Assembly (NCBI GenBank): GCA_900471605.1
Contig: UCEY01000040.1
Coordinates: 29,643 to 75,586 of the forward strand
From: Hyphomicrobiales bacterium
GTDB taxonomy: Bacteria; Pseudomonadota; Alphaproteobacteria; Rhizobiales; Rhizobiaceae
DNA: 45,944 nt
Direction: 5' to 3'
The notes below the pieces were generated by a model, which did no database searches, had not been told where the DNA came from, and saw only the letters and a program-made list of their open reading frames with translations. The translations under genes were made by a program, and so were the position numbers. Positions 44,780 to 45,944 of this stretch are shown in pieces. Within the stretch, counting starts at the first letter, position 1. Every line of letters starts with the position of its first letter.

Positions 44780-45706
44780 ATGTCACACGTGTGCAAAAAG
44801 CCGCTGGAAGGAAAAATCGCCCTGGTGGCGGGGGCCACGCGCGGTGCCGGACGGGGTATCGCGGTGGAGCTCGGGGCCGCCGGCGCCACGGTTTACGTCA
44901 CCGGACGGACGACACGGCAGAAACAGTCGGAATACCGGAGGCCGGAGACGATCGAGGACACCGCCGACCTGGTGACGGAGGCCGGCGGCACCGGCATCGC
45001 GGTACCGCTCGATCACCTCGTGCCGGAGGATGTCGCGGCGCTTATCGAGCGCATCCGCGGCGAGCAGGGCCGGCTCGATATCCTGGTCAACGATATCTGG
45101 GGCGGCGAACATCTGTTCGAATGGGACAAGCCGGTCTGGGAGCATAATCTGGAAAACGGGTTGCGCATGCTGCGGCTGGCGCTCGACACCCATCTCATCA
45201 CCGCCCATCACGCGCTGAAGCTGATGATCGAAAAGCCGGGCGGCCTGCTGGTCGAAGTCACCGACGGAACCGCCGAATACAATGCCGAACATTATCGGCT
45301 ATCGCCCTTCTACGACCTGTGCAAGACGGCGGTCACCCGGCTCGCCTGGGCGCATGGCAAGGACCTGGAGAAGCTGGGCGGCACCGCCGTCTCGATCACC
45401 CCCGGCTGGCTGCGCTCCGAGATGATGCTGGACATCTACAAGGTGAGCGAGGAGAACTGGCGGGACGCCCTCGTTGCCCAGCCGCATTTCTGCATTTCGG
45501 AAAGCCCGCGCTTTATCGGCCGGGCGGTGGCCGCGCTTGCCGCAGATCCGGACCGCGCACGCTGGAACGGCCGGTCGCTGTCGAGCGCCGGCCTTGCCAA
45601 GGTCTATGAATTCGACGATGTCGACGGGTCGCGGCCGGATTGCTGGCGCTACCTGAAAGAGGTGCAGGAGCAAGGCAAGCCGGCCGACGCCACGGGTTAT
45701 CGCTGA
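44780..45706 (+). CDS. Short-chain dehydrogenase/reductase
   Basis: This 308-aa SDR has the NAD(P)-binding motif GATRGAGRGI at 18-27, a VNDIWGG segment in place of the common NNAG, and a catalytic Tyr-x3-Lys in LSPFYDLCKTAVTRL. A conserved Ser (VEVTDGTAEY region) is not obvious, so activity needs care. The length exceeds the classical 250 aa because of a C-terminal extension (DGSRPDCWRYLKEV). It probably oxidises or reduces a small carbonyl or alcohol. It is controlled by the divergent TetR regulator through the 44708-44719 palindrome. Confidence 0.9.
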   Translation: MSHVCKKPLEGKIALVAGATRGAGRGIAVELGAAGATVYVTGRTTRQKQSEYRRPETIEDTADLVTEAGGTGIAVPLDHLVPEDVAALIERIRGEQGRLDILVNDIWGGEHLFEWDKPVWEHNLENGLRMLRLALDTHLITAHHALKLMIEKPGGLLVEVTDGTAEYNAEHYRLSPFYDLCKTAVTRLAWAHGKDLEKLGGTAVSITPGWLRSEMMLDIYKVSEENWRDALVAQPHFCISESPRFIGRAVAALAADPDRARWNGRSLSSAGLAKVYEFDDVDGSRPDCWRYLKEVQEQGKPADATGYR

Positions 45707-45944
45707 TCAGCCGCCCATCGCCGCCCGCCCGATCACAAGCCGTTCGGCCTCGTCGCGCAGGTCGAGCGTGATTTGGGTGCCGTCGCGCATGCCGCGTTTC
45801 AGCGCGTCCTTCCGCTCCGGCGTGACCCGGATCTCGCCCGCCTCGAAAAGCACCTGCAGCCGGCTGCGCGACAGCGGCAGTTCCGCCGAAAGCAGCCGGT
45901 CGAGCCGCTGGCCGGCGGGGTGGGGGAGGGCGAGCGTGATCGCG
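45707..45944 (-). CDS. S4 RNA-binding domain protein, 3' part (partial)
   Basis: The gene runs off the right edge of the window; only the last 78 codons are present and the start lies beyond 45944. The visible segment has an S4-type domain: GQRLDRLLSAELPLSRSRLQVLFEAGEIRV, then KRGMRDGTQITLDL. S4 domains bind structured RNA and are found in pseudouridine synthases and related proteins. The protein ends in ERLVIGRAAMGG. It converges on the SDR gene, with adjacent stop codons. The identity of the complete protein cannot be told. Confidence 0.8.
   Translation of the reverse strand, partial: AITLALPHPAGQRLDRLLSAELPLSRSRLQVLFEAGEIRVTPERKDALKRGMRDGTQITLDLRDEAERLVIGRAAMGG

Overview
The window is a 46-kb piece of a high-GC (about 62%) alphaproteobacterial chromosome. 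It is most likely from the Rhizobiaceae (Rhizobium, Agrobacterium or Shinella-like). The evidence is a DmeR/DmeF nickel-cobalt efflux pair, palindromic intergenic repeats of the rhizobial RIME type, an attenuator with the leaderless layout described for rhizobial trpL, a TraR/DksA plus universal-stress pair behind an FNR/FixK-type box, and many short regulator-transporter pairs. No rRNA, tRNA, CRISPR array, insertion sequence or prophage was seen. Nearly all the sequence is coding, on both strands, in short operons.

Layout. 0.1-5 kb: a HerA-like ATPase, a YihY membrane protein, a small DUF protein behind a perfect TTGACG palindrome, an acylphosphatase, and a CorA-type magnesium transporter with a structured leader. 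5.2-9.8 kb: two aldo/keto reductases and an MFS exporter, divergent from a LysR regulator. 9.9-14 kb: a glutathione S-transferase, a ChaC-type gamma-glutamylcyclotransferase, a trans-aconitate methyltransferase and a class IV aminotransferase. 14-16 kb: an unrecognised, translationally coupled gene pair next to an AT-rich stretch, probably acquired. 16-19 kb: a TauE exporter, superoxide dismutase and small proteins. 19-25 kb: a Phd/PIN toxin-antitoxin pair, a metallophosphatase, a ThuA-like protein, a YafY/LysE pair, two c-type cytochromes and an orphan HicB. 25-26 kb: an acetyltransferase preceded by a complete transcription attenuator with a Tyr-Phe-Trp leader peptide. 25.7-29 kb: a metal-responsive MerR regulator with a diagnostic 19-bp-spacer promoter, and DmeR/DmeF flanked by two proteins that share an ALWxME motif. 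29-38 kb: oligopeptidase B, an AI-2E family transporter, a glyoxalase-fold dioxygenase, a stress operon and a hemolysin III protein. 38-46 kb: a ParDE pair, exporters, a subclass B3 metallo-beta-lactamase, a nucleotidyltransferase, two EamA transporters, MarR and TetR regulators with clear operators, an SDR, and the 3' end of an S4-domain gene.

The most notable signal is the attenuator at about 25465-25602. On the minus strand it has a consensus TTGACA -35 box, a 17-bp spacer and a -10, and then a 17-codon leader ORF starting at the predicted +1 (MINTRTTTACSYFWAFL). Four RNA arms follow that can form a pause stem, an antiterminator or a terminator ahead of a GNAT acetyltransferase. This implies that the acetyltransferase is controlled by aromatic amino acid supply. 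The 14-16 kb gene pair is the second candidate for something undescribed. Many metal, oxygen and drug-response operators can be read directly from the sequence and are listed separately.
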